The notes under the pieces were generated by a model. That model worked only from the letters and a program-made list of their open reading frames with translations, was not told where the DNA came from and did not search any database. From positions 620,001 through 684,000 of the forward strand of contig NZ_CP139960.1 of the NCBI RefSeq assembly GCF_034424215.1: DNA of 64,000 bases. The letters run 5' to 3'. The position numbers and the translations under genes are program-made. Of the stretch, positions 9,753 to 18,522 are shown in pieces. This DNA is from Niabella yanshanensis. GTDB taxonomy: Bacteria > Bacteroidota > Bacteroidia > Chitinophagales > Chitinophagaceae. Position 1 is the first letter of the stretch, and every line of letters starts with the position of its first letter.

Positions 9753-11669
9753 TTATGCCATAACCGGGATATACAAAATAACGGTTGTACCATTTTCACT
9801 GATGGTGGTGGAAATACCTGCATTTTTTCCCAACAAACTCATGCGTTCACGGCTGATGGTGCCTGACAGGGAGCGATGAGCAGCTTCACTAACCTCAGTT
9901 GTTTTTTTACCGCTGTCTGTTATAGATACCTTTACAATTTCATCTTTCAAAGAAAAATCAACATTAACCCGTCCTTCGCCAGAATTCAGGTCAATTCCAT
10001 GTAGGATGGCATTTTCTACAAAAGGTTGTATCAACATGGGTGGTATCATTACCGCATCCCAGTCAGATCCCTGCTCCCGGTTAATATTGTATTCAAATGC
10101 ATTTTCGAACCGCATTTGTTGAAGATTGAGATAGTTTTCCAGGGTTTCCATCTCTTCGCATAAGGGCACTAATCGTTCACGGCTTAATTCTAAACTGCTG
10201 CGGAGTAGCCGGCTGAAACGGTTCAAATATTTAATGGCAGCTTCTTTTTTATCCAGCCGCACAAAGCTTTGTACAGCAGCAAGCGTATTAAAAATAAAAT
10301 GAGGCTCCATTTGAGTACGCAACAATTGCTGTTGTAATAATACCTTTTCCTTTTCCTGAACAGCGCGACGTTGGCGATAATTGTAGTAGAAAAAAAGCAG
10401 GCCCGATGCCAGCAAAACAGATACTAATATTACAATAACCAGCCATAGCCTGTTTTGCTGCAATTGTAGCTGGTTGATCTTCATATTTTCGTTTAGCGCC
10501 ACAATTGACCTGTCTTTGGCCTGTAGCTGATAGAGCGCATTCATCTCTGTAACTGCCTGGGTATTTTCAGTTTCATAATTTCTTTTCTGTAAATCCAGAA
10601 CCTCGCTCAAAAGGTTCAGCGCCCCTTTGTTATTTCCCTGCAGTTCGTATAAAGAAGCCAGGTTGCTTTTATAGATAACCTGTTGACCGATTGCTATGTC
10701 CTCAGGATGCTTATTCATCAACTGCGCTGCCTTCTGTAGGTAAAAGGAGGCCTGGCTGCCAGTTTTCAGCTCCACATACGCGCCACCAATATTCATGTAG
10801 TCAACAAAAAGATTGACAACAGCCGTGTTCGAGCCTGGCATGGCCTGGTACTTTTCCTCATCAATGGCACTTTTTAAAAGTTGATAGTGTAAAATAGAAT
10901 CAGTTTGATGCATTGCTTCAAAATACTTCACCTTACATTCATATAGATAGCTGTCGTCGTAGCCATCAGGATATTGATGGTGCAGGATCTCCAGTTTCCT
11001 TAAATAAAAAGCAATACTATCGGCTGGCTTATGTTGCGCATTAAGCGTCTGGATAATTTGTACCAATACCCGTTGCTGGTTGATATTACCGGGTGGCAGC
11101 TGTGGCGATAATAGCAATACAGCACGATTCATTTGCTGAGCCAGCTCATATTGGTACAAAAGGGTATTGCTTTGTGCCGCAGATAAAAGCATAATGCTAC
11201 GGCTAAGCGGAGAGAGGTTAATTGTACTGTCTGCCAATATAATTGTGGCTGCCTTGTTATAATAATAGTTGGCCTGATGCTCGGTAGTGTCGTTGCTTCG
11301 TATATTGCCCATGCCGTTATAAATACGTGCTTTTAATTCCAGGTTTCCCTGGGTAGGCTCAATCAGCTCCAGCGCTTTTGCTATATACCTTTCTCCCGAA
11401 TCGCTACCTGCCATTGCGTACAAACGGGCAATATTGTAATTGGTTTTGGCGAAAAGTGTGGCATCCTTTTGAAGTTCGGTTGTATTGCTTAATGATAACC
11501 ACACCTGTAGTAACGAATCATTGTTGGCAGGTGATGATTTTACGTCTTCCAACTCGCTTACCTGCCGCGTTAAAACCAGGATTAGAGGTGCCTCGTTGGC
11601 TTCATTTTTACAGGCGCAAAACAAAGCTACTATCAGGACGGAAAAAGCATAATAGGATCGTAATTTCAT
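9753..11669 (-). CDS. LytS-type sensor histidine kinase with TPR sensor region
   Basis: A protein of 638 residues. A lipobox-like signal (LFCAC-KN) opens the sequence, followed by about 360 residues of TPR-like repeats predicted to face the periplasm, one membrane helix (about residues 407-430), a short coiled coil and a His_kinase/HATPase domain. The phospho-acceptor is near His457 in 'EPHFIFNTL', and the ATPase N-box 'FVENAILHGID' is present. Its ATG overlaps the stop of the upstream LytTR regulator by four bases (ATGA), so the two are translationally coupled and form a two-component system. The signal detected is unknown. Confidence 0.9.
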   Translation of the reverse strand: MKLRSYYAFSVLIVALFCACKNEANEAPLILVLTRQVSELEDVKSSPANNDSLLQVWLSLSNTTELQKDATLFAKTNYNIARLYAMAGSDSGERYIAKALELIEPTQGNLELKARIYNGMGNIRSNDTTEHQANYYYNKAATIILADSTINLSPLSRSIMLLSAAQSNTLLYQYELAQQMNRAVLLLSPQLPPGNINQQRVLVQIIQTLNAQHKPADSIAFYLRKLEILHHQYPDGYDDSYLYECKVKYFEAMHQTDSILHYQLLKSAIDEEKYQAMPGSNTAVVNLFVDYMNIGGAYVELKTGSQASFYLQKAAQLMNKHPEDIAIGQQVIYKSNLASLYELQGNNKGALNLLSEVLDLQKRNYETENTQAVTEMNALYQLQAKDRSIVALNENMKINQLQLQQNRLWLVIVILVSVLLASGLLFFYYNYRQRRAVQEKEKVLLQQQLLRTQMEPHFIFNTLAAVQSFVRLDKKEAAIKYLNRFSRLLRSSLELSRERLVPLCEEMETLENYLNLQQMRFENAFEYNINREQGSDWDAVMIPPMLIQPFVENAILHGIDLNSGEGRVNVDFSLKDEIVKVSITDSGKKTTEVSEAAHRSLSGTISRERMSLLGKNAGISTTISENGTTVILYIPVMA

Positions 11670-12412
11670 TCGGCAGGGAAAAGTTGGTTGAGAATAAAAT
11701 TTTTTCTGCGAAGAGAAATGGGAATTTCCTCTTTACTCTTTAGCACAATATACTCCGACCGGTTTACGCCTGAAATATATTTTTTGTTAACCAGGTAAGA
11801 TTGATGAGATCTTAAAAAATGAGGAGCTTTCAGCAATTCTTCATAAAACTTAAGTGGTTTAGACACCAGTTCTTTTTCCCCACTGTTTAAATAAAAAAAA
11901 GTATAAGGTCCATCTCCTTTACAATATACAATGTCCTGTACATTAATAATACGAACATGGTTAATTGAATGCAAGGCGATACTTTCCGGCAATACCACTT
12001 CCTCCTTTAATAATTGCTGTGTTAATGAGAGTTGCTGCATCCATTGCGAATTATTATCGCGGCGGCGGCGGTATCTTTCCAATCCCTCTTTTAATTCAAC
12101 CTGGTCGATGGGCTTTAAAAGATAATCTAATGCCCCATATTTAATAGCACGTATAGCAAACTGATTGTAAGCAGTGATAAAGATAATATTCTCTGGAATG
12201 GGAGTTAGCTGTTTCAAGATATCAAAAGCAGTGCCATCGCGCAGCTGTATATCCATTAATATTACATCAGGCTGCTTTTCCTTTATAAGAGTAAGTGCTG
12301 TTTTTACACTATCACTCCAGCCAACCAGTTCAGTGCCTTCTTCCTGCTGCACGAGGTAAGTAATTTCTTTACGTACCGCGGGCTCATCTTCAATTATAGC
12401 TATAGTTATCAT
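11666..12412 (-). CDS. LytTR family response regulator
   Basis: A protein of 248 residues with a receiver domain (about 1-120; phosphorylation site Asp54 in 'VILMDIQ', switch lysine in 'LLKPID') and a C-terminal LytTR DNA-binding domain (about 145-245, with 'FLRSHQSYLVNKKYI'). It is the first gene of a two-gene operon with the LytS-type kinase and is the probable partner of that kinase. LytTR proteins bind direct repeats upstream of target promoters; no target is evident in the window. Confidence 0.92.
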   Translation of the reverse strand: MITIAIIEDEPAVRKEITYLVQQEEGTELVGWSDSVKTALTLIKEKQPDVILMDIQLRDGTAFDILKQLTPIPENIIFITAYNQFAIRAIKYGALDYLLKPIDQVELKEGLERYRRRRDNNSQWMQQLSLTQQLLKEEVVLPESIALHSINHVRIINVQDIVYCKGDGPYTFFYLNSGEKELVSKPLKFYEELLKAPHFLRSHQSYLVNKKYISGVNRSEYIVLKSKEEIPISLRRKNFILNQLFPAE

Positions 12413-12508
12413 GCTTATTAATAGGTTGTAAAGATATTAACAGAGACGGGAGTGTGTACTTTTATTTTCACCATTAAGTGACGTATATCCGCAAAAATAT
12501 TTTCGGGG

Positions 12509-13360
12509 CTATTCTTCCATGGGTTCAGCTCTTGAATTCACCCATTCCAGTTTGCCATTTTTAAAGCGCCACACATCATGCCACCAGCGCGCGCCGCCCC
12601 TGCAGGAGGTTGTAAGCTCTTTCTTTTTCTCGTCTACTGCTACATCACAAAGACAGCTGCATTTGACTTTTTCGTTATACTCCGGCTCCTGCAGCCGGTC
12701 AAATTGCTGGTATTTGGGATTATATAAGTAAATAACATATTGCTGATAAACACCCATTCCCGCGTCAGCAACCGAAAACCCTACATCGTCATAACCATCA
12801 AAATTATAGTCTGCAATATGACTTTGCCTGGCACCACCTGGTTGTATAATTTCTGGTAATATCAGCACGCTTACCGTTTTGTTTGGATACCTGAATATAA
12901 GGGTGTCATTATAAAAGTGATTAAATTCAACAAGGGTACCGTGAAGCAGGTATTTGCCAACACCATCATATTCTTCTTTTTTTTCCGGTTCCTCTAAATC
13001 GAATTTACGGTTGTCTCTGCCCCGCAGGTACCATGCGCCTGTAATATATCTCAGGCCCTCTCTCAAACTATAAGTACCTGAAGTTTTTCCATCAACAATC
13101 TCATTCCAAACATATACCTGCTCATCTGGTTGACCATACTCCCGGTCTGTACTATCGAGCTTATAGCTTTTTAGCCGGAGCGGAATAATGCCTTTTTGTC
13201 CTGAATATTGAACAAAGGCTCCTTTCCCTTTTGAACCGTAGTATACTTTAAGGCTAAAAGATGGTTTTGTTTTTGATTTCAGTAAAAATGGCTGAGCCAT
13301 CGATTGTGTAAGGCTGCTATATATGATCAGTAATAACAGGATAATAGGTTTACTCATCAA
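12509..13360 (-). CDS. Secreted XAC2610-like protein
   Basis: A protein of 283 residues with a signal peptide (about 1-22, ending SMAQ). The second half resembles XAC2610-related proteins: 'IADYNFDGYDDVGF' (a calcium-loop-like segment), a 'YVIYLYNPKYQQFDRL' strand and the closing 'CRGGARWWHDVWRFKNGKLEW'. In Xanthomonas, XAC2610 is a periplasmic inhibitor that protects against a peptidoglycan-cleaving toxin delivered by a secretion system; whether the Bacteroidota relatives do this is not known. The family call is from motif memory. It overlaps the next upstream gene by a few bases and ends the minus-strand island. Confidence 0.5.
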   Translation of the reverse strand: MMSKPIILLLLIIYSSLTQSMAQPFLLKSKTKPSFSLKVYYGSKGKGAFVQYSGQKGIIPLRLKSYKLDSTDREYGQPDEQVYVWNEIVDGKTSGTYSLREGLRYITGAWYLRGRDNRKFDLEEPEKKEEYDGVGKYLLHGTLVEFNHFYNDTLIFRYPNKTVSVLILPEIIQPGGARQSHIADYNFDGYDDVGFSVADAGMGVYQQYVIYLYNPKYQQFDRLQEPEYNEKVKCSCLCDVAVDEKKKELTTSCRGGARWWHDVWRFKNGKLEWVNSRAEPMEE

Positions 13361-13652
13361 ATTTCGGTTTAAACTTTCTTTTACTTTTTTCTCTGTAGGT
13401 TATAATAAAAAATATTATTATAATAACAAGTATAGTTATTGCAATTGTGCCAATCAGCTGAAAGAAGATCCAGGAGAACTCCGCAGTATCTCCAATACAG
13501 TCAAGTGAATATCCCCAGAATGTTGTTACAGTAGCTCCTCCGGTCGCATTTATGCAGGCGCAGTACTCCGGTAACACCAATAACAGGTCGAATGCTACCA
13601 GTAACAGCAATAATGTGATTAAAATAATATTGACGACCTTAACAAATTTCAT
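13350..13652 (-). CDS. Small membrane protein, two helices
   Basis: A protein of 100 residues from ATG 13652. It has an N-terminal helix (about 8-28), a cysteine-containing periplasmic loop (CACINATGG... and DCIGD), a second helix (about 62-85) and a basic tail (KSKRKFKPK). No family is recognised. It sits between the DUF6688-like membrane protein (9-base gap) and the XAC2610-like gene (short overlap), so it is almost certainly co-transcribed and may function with them. Confidence 0.6.
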   Translation of the reverse strand: MKFVKVVNIILITLLLLLVAFDLLLVLPEYCACINATGGATVTTFWGYSLDCIGDTAEFSWIFFQLIGTIAITILVIIIIFFIITYREKSKRKFKPKFDE

Positions 13653-13661
13653 GAGCAAATA

Positions 13662-14747
13662 TCAACGATACTGTTTTTGAATTCTGGCTTCGGGGTTGAT
13701 ACAAAAAAGATATAACGACAGCAGGAAAGTCCATTCTAATGGCTTCATAACAATGTAAGTAAAATTAGATGCTTTCACTGAATTGATCTTTTGAGACAGA
13801 TTATAGCCATACCTGTCATAAAACTGCCTGATAGACTGATGGAAAGCCGGGGCTATGGCCTGTATATATTCTTCAAACGCATTAGCGATCATTAATTGCC
13901 GGTTGACAATTGCGGGCTGGCCATGTCTGATGCCCACTCTCAACGGTTTTACCAGCTTTGGATTACCCCGGGCTGCTACCGTACACAGGTAATGTCCGCG
14001 GTGATCAAGCGGCGGTGGATGCATTTTTTGTGAAAAGGTCCATGTGGTAGTGTCAGTGAAAACCTTTACCAGCGAGTTGAAATCCTGGCCCAGCAAAATA
14101 AGGATCAGGGTTATAATAAACCACACCGGCAGCAGCAACAGCAATGCCCAGGTTGCCTCATGATAACTGCCAGCCAACAGCGAATTACAATAACGGAGAA
14201 AGGAGTTTTTAAAAGTTCTTTGCCTGGCCAGCCTACGTTCTTCGTTTACCACGTTGGTAATTAATAGTATGCTGATCAATAAATTGAGCAGGGGAGCAGG
14301 TAGTAGCAGCGCAGTTCCATCATTACCTTTATATCTATCTATACTTCCAGTATCATGTGAGCCTACCTGTACTATTACCAAAACATTGACGATGCTACCC
14401 ATAAATAACATTGCCAGCATTAATACCAATGTCAACGGTGGCATCTGTCGTCCCTTCACCCATATAAAGAACAGGGCTACATGGTATAATAAGAAAAAGG
14501 CCAGGAGACTCAGCGTATGTTGATCTCCAAATGGGGAATAACAATTATCTATCGGGTCGATGGCCTGTATATACGGACGATCATGTATCATCATCCCTAG
14601 TACAAATAAAGCAGAGAGCGCTATATACAATACCAATATTATTATTGCGCCCCCGGTTATATGAGGGAATTGTTTCTTTAGAAGCGTCAACGCGATAAGC
14701 GTACTTATTATTAATGCAATTGTGCCAAAGATCAATGTATCCACCAT
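13662..14747 (-). CDS. DUF6688-like membrane protein
   Basis: A protein of 361 residues with about six membrane helices in the first 230 residues. A conserved soluble C-terminal part follows, containing 'DHRGHYLCTVAARGNPKLVK', 'IRHGQPAIVNRQL', 'ANAFEEYIQ' and 'MKPLEWTFLL', a pattern I associate with the DUF6688 family. The function of the family is unknown. It is separated by one base from the upstream lipoprotein gene and lies in the middle of the island of exported proteins. The family assignment is from memory of motifs. Confidence 0.6.
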   Translation of the reverse strand: MVDTLIFGTIALIISTLIALTLLKKQFPHITGGAIIILVLYIALSALFVLGMMIHDRPYIQAIDPIDNCYSPFGDQHTLSLLAFFLLYHVALFFIWVKGRQMPPLTLVLMLAMLFMGSIVNVLVIVQVGSHDTGSIDRYKGNDGTALLLPAPLLNLLISILLITNVVNEERRLARQRTFKNSFLRYCNSLLAGSYHEATWALLLLLPVWFIITLILILLGQDFNSLVKVFTDTTTWTFSQKMHPPPLDHRGHYLCTVAARGNPKLVKPLRVGIRHGQPAIVNRQLMIANAFEEYIQAIAPAFHQSIRQFYDRYGYNLSQKINSVKASNFTYIVMKPLEWTFLLSLYLFCINPEARIQKQYR

Positions 14748-14748
14748 A

Positions 14749-15372
14749 TCAATTGGCTTTTCCTTTTTTAACCAGGTGAATATATTTAAGGTCGCAATCT
14801 CCGAATTTCACATAATAATTCATGGCATTGCCTGTATTTTGAATAGTAATTTCATTTTCATATAATACGCCCTGAACTTCCTGGGGTAAAGCTATGTCTT
14901 CCTGTTCCTTTACTTCCTCTTCATCAAAATTTACGGCACCTTCATATTCGCTCCACTCAATATCCTTTAAAGTGATATAGTAACCGTCCTGCTTTTCATT
15001 GGGCGTTATTATAACATCGCCCTGTAATTGTTTTGTGTTGGTTTTTAACCGGTAATTAAATTGATTTTTATTTGAGTTTATATTTAATTCCATTTTGCAG
15101 CTGGTATGATCAGATTCCAATATATAGTCGCCCGCAATATCAAATAAGTATTCAACACTGTCTTGAGTAGTTGCACTGGCGGATGGGGCCTCAATCGCCG
15201 TATTTATTGTATCACGGGTATTAACAACAGTATCGTCCGGATCATTGATATGCTTTTCACCCGGCGATGTACAGCTGACTAAAAAAAGCAATACAGTGTA
15301 CAGCAATAAGATTTTTTTAAGGGTCATACTCAAAGTTAGATGCATATTATAATGGCGCAAAAGGGTATGCAT
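14749..15372 (-). CDS. Hypothetical lipoprotein
   Basis: Up to 207 residues. Three in-frame starts exist: 15372 (immediately after the stop of the upstream interrupted lipoprotein), 15345 and 15327. The 15327 start gives the most compact signal peptide ending in a lipobox (FLVSC-TSP); the 15372 start would be translationally coupled to the upstream gene. The mature protein is acidic with beta-strand character ('ITLKDIEWSEYEGAVNFDEEE'). No family recognised. It probably sits on the periplasmic face of a membrane. Confidence 0.6.
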   Translation of the reverse strand: MHTLLRHYNMHLTLSMTLKKILLLYTVLLFLVSCTSPGEKHINDPDDTVVNTRDTINTAIEAPSASATTQDSVEYLFDIAGDYILESDHTSCKMELNINSNKNQFNYRLKTNTKQLQGDVIITPNEKQDGYYITLKDIEWSEYEGAVNFDEEEVKEQEDIALPQEVQGVLYENEITIQNTGNAMNYYVKFGDCDLKYIHLVKKGKAN

Positions 15373-15735
15373 TTATAATAATTTATCAATCTGTTCTTTC
15401 CATTTAGAGTTGATGATTTCAAGTTCTGCAGTAAGTTTTCCTTTTTCATCATCGGGTAGGTTCTCTTTCGCCTCCATTAACCGCACAAGCCAGTCAGCAT
15501 AAGCATTGGTCAACTCCGGACGTGCATCCTTATCATCTTTTTCTACCGCAGCTGAAAGTTCATTCTACAATTTTGGGAATCCAGCGATTATTTGGTTAAC
15601 TGTATCATTGGAAGAAGAAGGTAGTTTAATACCCACTTCTGCAAAATAGTTTTTTGCATTAGTTTTCGAGCCACAACCTGACAAGATGATGCTCGTCAGT
15701 AATAATGCAAGAACCAGGCCTCCTAAAAATTTCAT
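15373..15735 (-). pseudogene. Lipoprotein gene interrupted by an in-frame TAG
   Basis: From ATG 15735 the frame encodes a standard lipoprotein signal (MKFLGGLVLALL..., lipobox LSGC-GSK) and runs to a TAG at codon 57 (15565-15567). The same frame then continues without further stops for 63 codons ('NELSAAVEKDDKDARPEL' to 'SKWKEQIDKLL') and ends at TAA 15373-15375. A single base substitution therefore splits a 120-codon gene. The part after the TAG is charged and helical like a normal lipoprotein. Either it is a young pseudogene, or the TAG is a sequencing error, or it is read through. No family recognised. Confidence 0.7.
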
Positions 15736-15759
15736 GTTGATTTATTTATGTGTTTGTAA

Positions 15760-16299
15760 TTAGTGAACCGGCGCTGTCGAAGCAGCCCTGTTGCTATAAA
15801 GCAGGGTATCTATCTTATTCCCCATTATTTTACGGGATCCACGAATGACATGGAAGCCGGTTGCATTAACTATATTTCTTATAATAGGTTGTAATATTTG
15901 TGGTTGGTTATTGGGTTGCAGGTATACTAACAGGTTATTTTGCTTATCATAAATATCAAGTCTGTTAACATTTTTCACATTGAGTTCCAGGCGATCAATA
16001 GCATTAAAATGAATCAACAGATCTTGTTTTCCTTTTTGCCTGATTGTCATTTTCCTATCATCGATATCAACAGTCACTGTCGGATTCAAAAAGCGAAGTA
16101 AAATAAACAGGGGCGCTATTACCGCAATGCCAACAACAAAACCCGCTCCCTTGGCGCTACCCATACTGTTTACTTTATCTGCCATGCCATTAATGCCTCC
16201 AAAGAAAAAACTGGAAAGAGCGAAAATTACAATAAGGTAAATAATAGCTATGGTGATTGACCTGGGAATACTATGTTGTTTGAGATGATATGTTTTCAT
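15760..16299 (-). CDS. Membrane protein with PH-like C-terminal domain
   Basis: A protein of 179 residues. Two membrane helices (about 14-36 and 52-68) are followed by a soluble part with alternating strands ('TVTVDIDDRKMTIRQKGKQD', 'LLVYLQPNNQPQ') and a final helix, reminiscent of bacterial PH-like domains. Function unknown. It starts just inside the end of the frameshifted lipoprotein gene and is followed 24 bases later by the interrupted lipoprotein gene, so all belong to one minus-strand transcript. Confidence 0.6.
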   Translation of the reverse strand: MKTYHLKQHSIPRSITIAIIYLIVIFALSSFFFGGINGMADKVNSMGSAKGAGFVVGIAVIAPLFILLRFLNPTVTVDIDDRKMTIRQKGKQDLLIHFNAIDRLELNVKNVNRLDIYDKQNNLLVYLQPNNQPQILQPIIRNIVNATGFHVIRGSRKIMGNKIDTLLYSNRAASTAPVH

Positions 16300-16592
16300 A
16301 ACAATAGATAATATTAAGCATTAAAAGAAGATGAAATAAAAAAGAAGCAGGCTTTTTACCAGAAGGTTTTACATAGTCGCCCCGTCTGCCTTCTTCTTCA
16401 ACCCAGCGATTGAGTTTTCGGGTTAATTGTAATAAAGCCAGGCTACCCGCATCCTGGTGATTGTTTGCGTACAATTTTAGTGAACTTGTATCTGTAATAG
16501 TTGTTGCAGCAACATGCTGCCTGCTGCCTGTTTACATCCTTACAAGCCGTCACCAGCCAACTACCTAGTAAAATAAAAGCTATTCGTTTCAT
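16271..16592 (-). pseudogene. Frameshifted lipoprotein gene
   Basis: ATG 16592 begins a clear lipoprotein signal (MKRIAFILLGSW, lipobox VTAC-KD). In this frame the product becomes implausible after about 24 residues (AACCCNN) and stops at about 16443. The +1 frame is open through the same stretch and reads naturally ('HVAATTITDTSSLKLYANNH', then 'ALLQLTRKLNRWVEEEG') to about 16271. The switch falls in a GCAGCAGGCAGCA repeat near 16520, a typical slippage spot. The gene is either a fresh pseudogene, phase-variable by slippage, or carries a sequencing indel. Confidence 0.55.
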
Positions 16593-16597
16593 TGGTG

Positions 16598-17392
16598 TCA
16601 GGGAAATGGGATCAATCTATCATTGACCAGGTCGTACTCATACAAACGATGAGTCTCTGAATCGAGATATAACCATTGAATAATATTAGAATGGGTACCC
16701 TGGTCATTAGAAAGCCCCAGCACTACATAATGTCTTCCTTTTTCATCTCTTTCCTCTATGGAGTAAACGAACGTTGTTTGTTCAGGCATTCCAAGGTGCA
16801 ACAGTACCAGCGGTTGTTTGGAATATGCAATATAATATTCAACCAGGAGATAGAGATAATCTTTAAACTCATCCGTGTAGTCGGTGTTCTGCGCGTACCA
16901 GTATCGGATTGGTTTGGTATAATTTTTTCTAAAAGCGGCTACTTTGCCGTCTTTTATTTTCTTTGCACTCACCAGCCGCTCTTTAAAATCCAATCTGTCT
17001 CCATCACCTGCTATCCATATACTGTCCATTTTCCATTGTATGACCAGGGTATCTCCACGCAGGAAATCCAGTTTTCGTTCAACCAGGTCGTCATACACCA
17101 GGGATATCAGCCGGTTTTCCTTTCTTATATAAAAAAGAAAATAGTCTCCATTATCGTCCCGCTCGGCAAATGTTACCGTATCGGTAAATATTTTACCGAC
17201 GGACACTTTGCTACCCGGACTCAGTTCGCTTTTGTATAGTACTTCAGATATGGCATCTTCGACCGGAAGAGAAATGACAGAGCTACTATCCACCGACTTC
17301 TTATTAGCGTCCTTATGCTGAACATTCTTACAGGAATAGAAGATTAACATCCCAAAAGGCAATATCCATTGTTTTATAAACAAAGTTTTCAT
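16598..17392 (-). CDS. Hypothetical lipoprotein
   Basis: A protein of 264 residues with a signal ending in a lipobox-like 'IFYSC-KN'. The mature part is mixed alpha/beta and rich in charged and aromatic residues ('KPIRYWYAQNTDYTDEFKD', 'YYIAYSKQPLVLLHLG'). No family recognised. Its ATG overlaps the stop of the upstream gene by four bases, so the two are translationally coupled; five bases separate its stop from the frameshifted lipoprotein gene. Confidence 0.7.
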   Translation of the reverse strand: MKTLFIKQWILPFGMLIFYSCKNVQHKDANKKSVDSSSVISLPVEDAISEVLYKSELSPGSKVSVGKIFTDTVTFAERDDNGDYFLFYIRKENRLISLVYDDLVERKLDFLRGDTLVIQWKMDSIWIAGDGDRLDFKERLVSAKKIKDGKVAAFRKNYTKPIRYWYAQNTDYTDEFKDYLYLLVEYYIAYSKQPLVLLHLGMPEQTTFVYSIEERDEKGRHYVVLGLSNDQGTHSNIIQWLYLDSETHRLYEYDLVNDRLIPFP

Positions 17393-18471
17393 TTGCCCAG
17401 TTTTCTTTTGCTTTCCATACTTTCCCAGAAATCCATCATACCTGCTTTGTTTTTGGGTTTTTCAAACCGGAAAGTAATAAAACTACCCTGTTCCTTGTTT
17501 CCTGATATAAACAAATGAGTTTCCCATCCGTCAGGCAAGGATAAATGCAAGGCCATACCTTCCTGCTTGTCTTCTCTTATACGACTTGTTTCCAGCTGAT
17601 TTACCCGTGAAATGGCATTATTCATAACTGTTTTAAAAAGCGTATTGTCTTTTAAAAATTGCAGGTTATAAAGTAATGTTTCTTTGATTGCAGATGGATC
17701 CGTTTCCAATGCAGCTTTATATTTAATGGTCTTGCTAAAGTACAGATCCAGTTCTTCACATCCGCTTAATGTGGCCACAAACTTCGAACCGTCGCTCATG
17801 TGTACAATTTCGGTACAGGCTTCATTAAACCGGTCGTCTATTTCCAGCGTACTGTCTATCTTTAGGTTATTATCCTTTTTAAAGATCTGCTTTTTCATAG
17901 ATGCCAGCGGGCAATAAACGTAACGGTCTTCTACGATCTTATTATCCCTGAAAGAAAAACTAACTGCTACATGTTTCAGATTGTCTTCGCCTTCACCATA
18001 AGATCGGGACATAGGGTTTTCATTGTAAGTAGCATATAATTTCCCGTCTTTTACCCGGTCTATTTCAAGGTGACCATAAGAGAATTTGCCACCTCCGAAT
18101 AAAATATACTGATCAATGATCGAACGCTTGTCATCGAGCAGCACCACACGGTAATCGAAACCGTAAGCGTTACCTCCGCCACCTAACCCTTCATCTGTAA
18201 AAAGAAATACTGCATCAGGCCAGCCGTCTTTGTTAAAATCAGTAACCCATTTTTGAGAAGATTCAGCTGACAAACAAGATAAAAAATGTCCGTCTTTATC
18301 ACGAAGACAGTTATCTCCGGGCTTGGTTATTCCTTCTCTGTCTTTCATTTCTATCTTTACTAATTGATCTCCTATTGTATGTAAAGTAACAGAATCCAAT
18401 GCTTGTGCATGAGCACAACTAATAGAAGCTTGCAGAAAAATTATGATAAGTATTCTTAGTTGAATGTTCAT
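17389..18471 (-). CDS. Hypothetical secreted protein with VCBS-like segment
   Basis: A protein of 360 residues with a signal peptide (about 1-22, ending AHAQ). Near residue 75 a loop 'VTDFNKDGWPDAVFLF' resembles the calcium-binding loops of FG-GAP/VCBS repeats, as does the loop in the XAC2610-like protein at the end of the same island. The rest is beta-rich with one cysteine pair region and a charged C-terminal helix. Function unknown. Stop/start overlap (ATGA) couples it to the following lipoprotein. Confidence 0.65.
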   Translation of the reverse strand: MNIQLRILIIIFLQASISCAHAQALDSVTLHTIGDQLVKIEMKDREGITKPGDNCLRDKDGHFLSCLSAESSQKWVTDFNKDGWPDAVFLFTDEGLGGGGNAYGFDYRVVLLDDKRSIIDQYILFGGGKFSYGHLEIDRVKDGKLYATYNENPMSRSYGEGEDNLKHVAVSFSFRDNKIVEDRYVYCPLASMKKQIFKKDNNLKIDSTLEIDDRFNEACTEIVHMSDGSKFVATLSGCEELDLYFSKTIKYKAALETDPSAIKETLLYNLQFLKDNTLFKTVMNNAISRVNQLETSRIREDKQEGMALHLSLPDGWETHLFISGNKEQGSFITFRFEKPKNKAGMMDFWESMESKRKLGK

Positions 18472-18522
18472 GAGCGCATTAAAATTTTAGGGGTGTAATC
18501 ATGGTCCTACCTATTGACAGCA

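Noticed and set aside
16676-17239. Long plus-strand open frame of 187 codons
   Set aside because: It lies opposite the lipoprotein gene at 16598-17392, has no signal or family pattern, and its composition (many I, F, Y) is typical of an antisense shadow.
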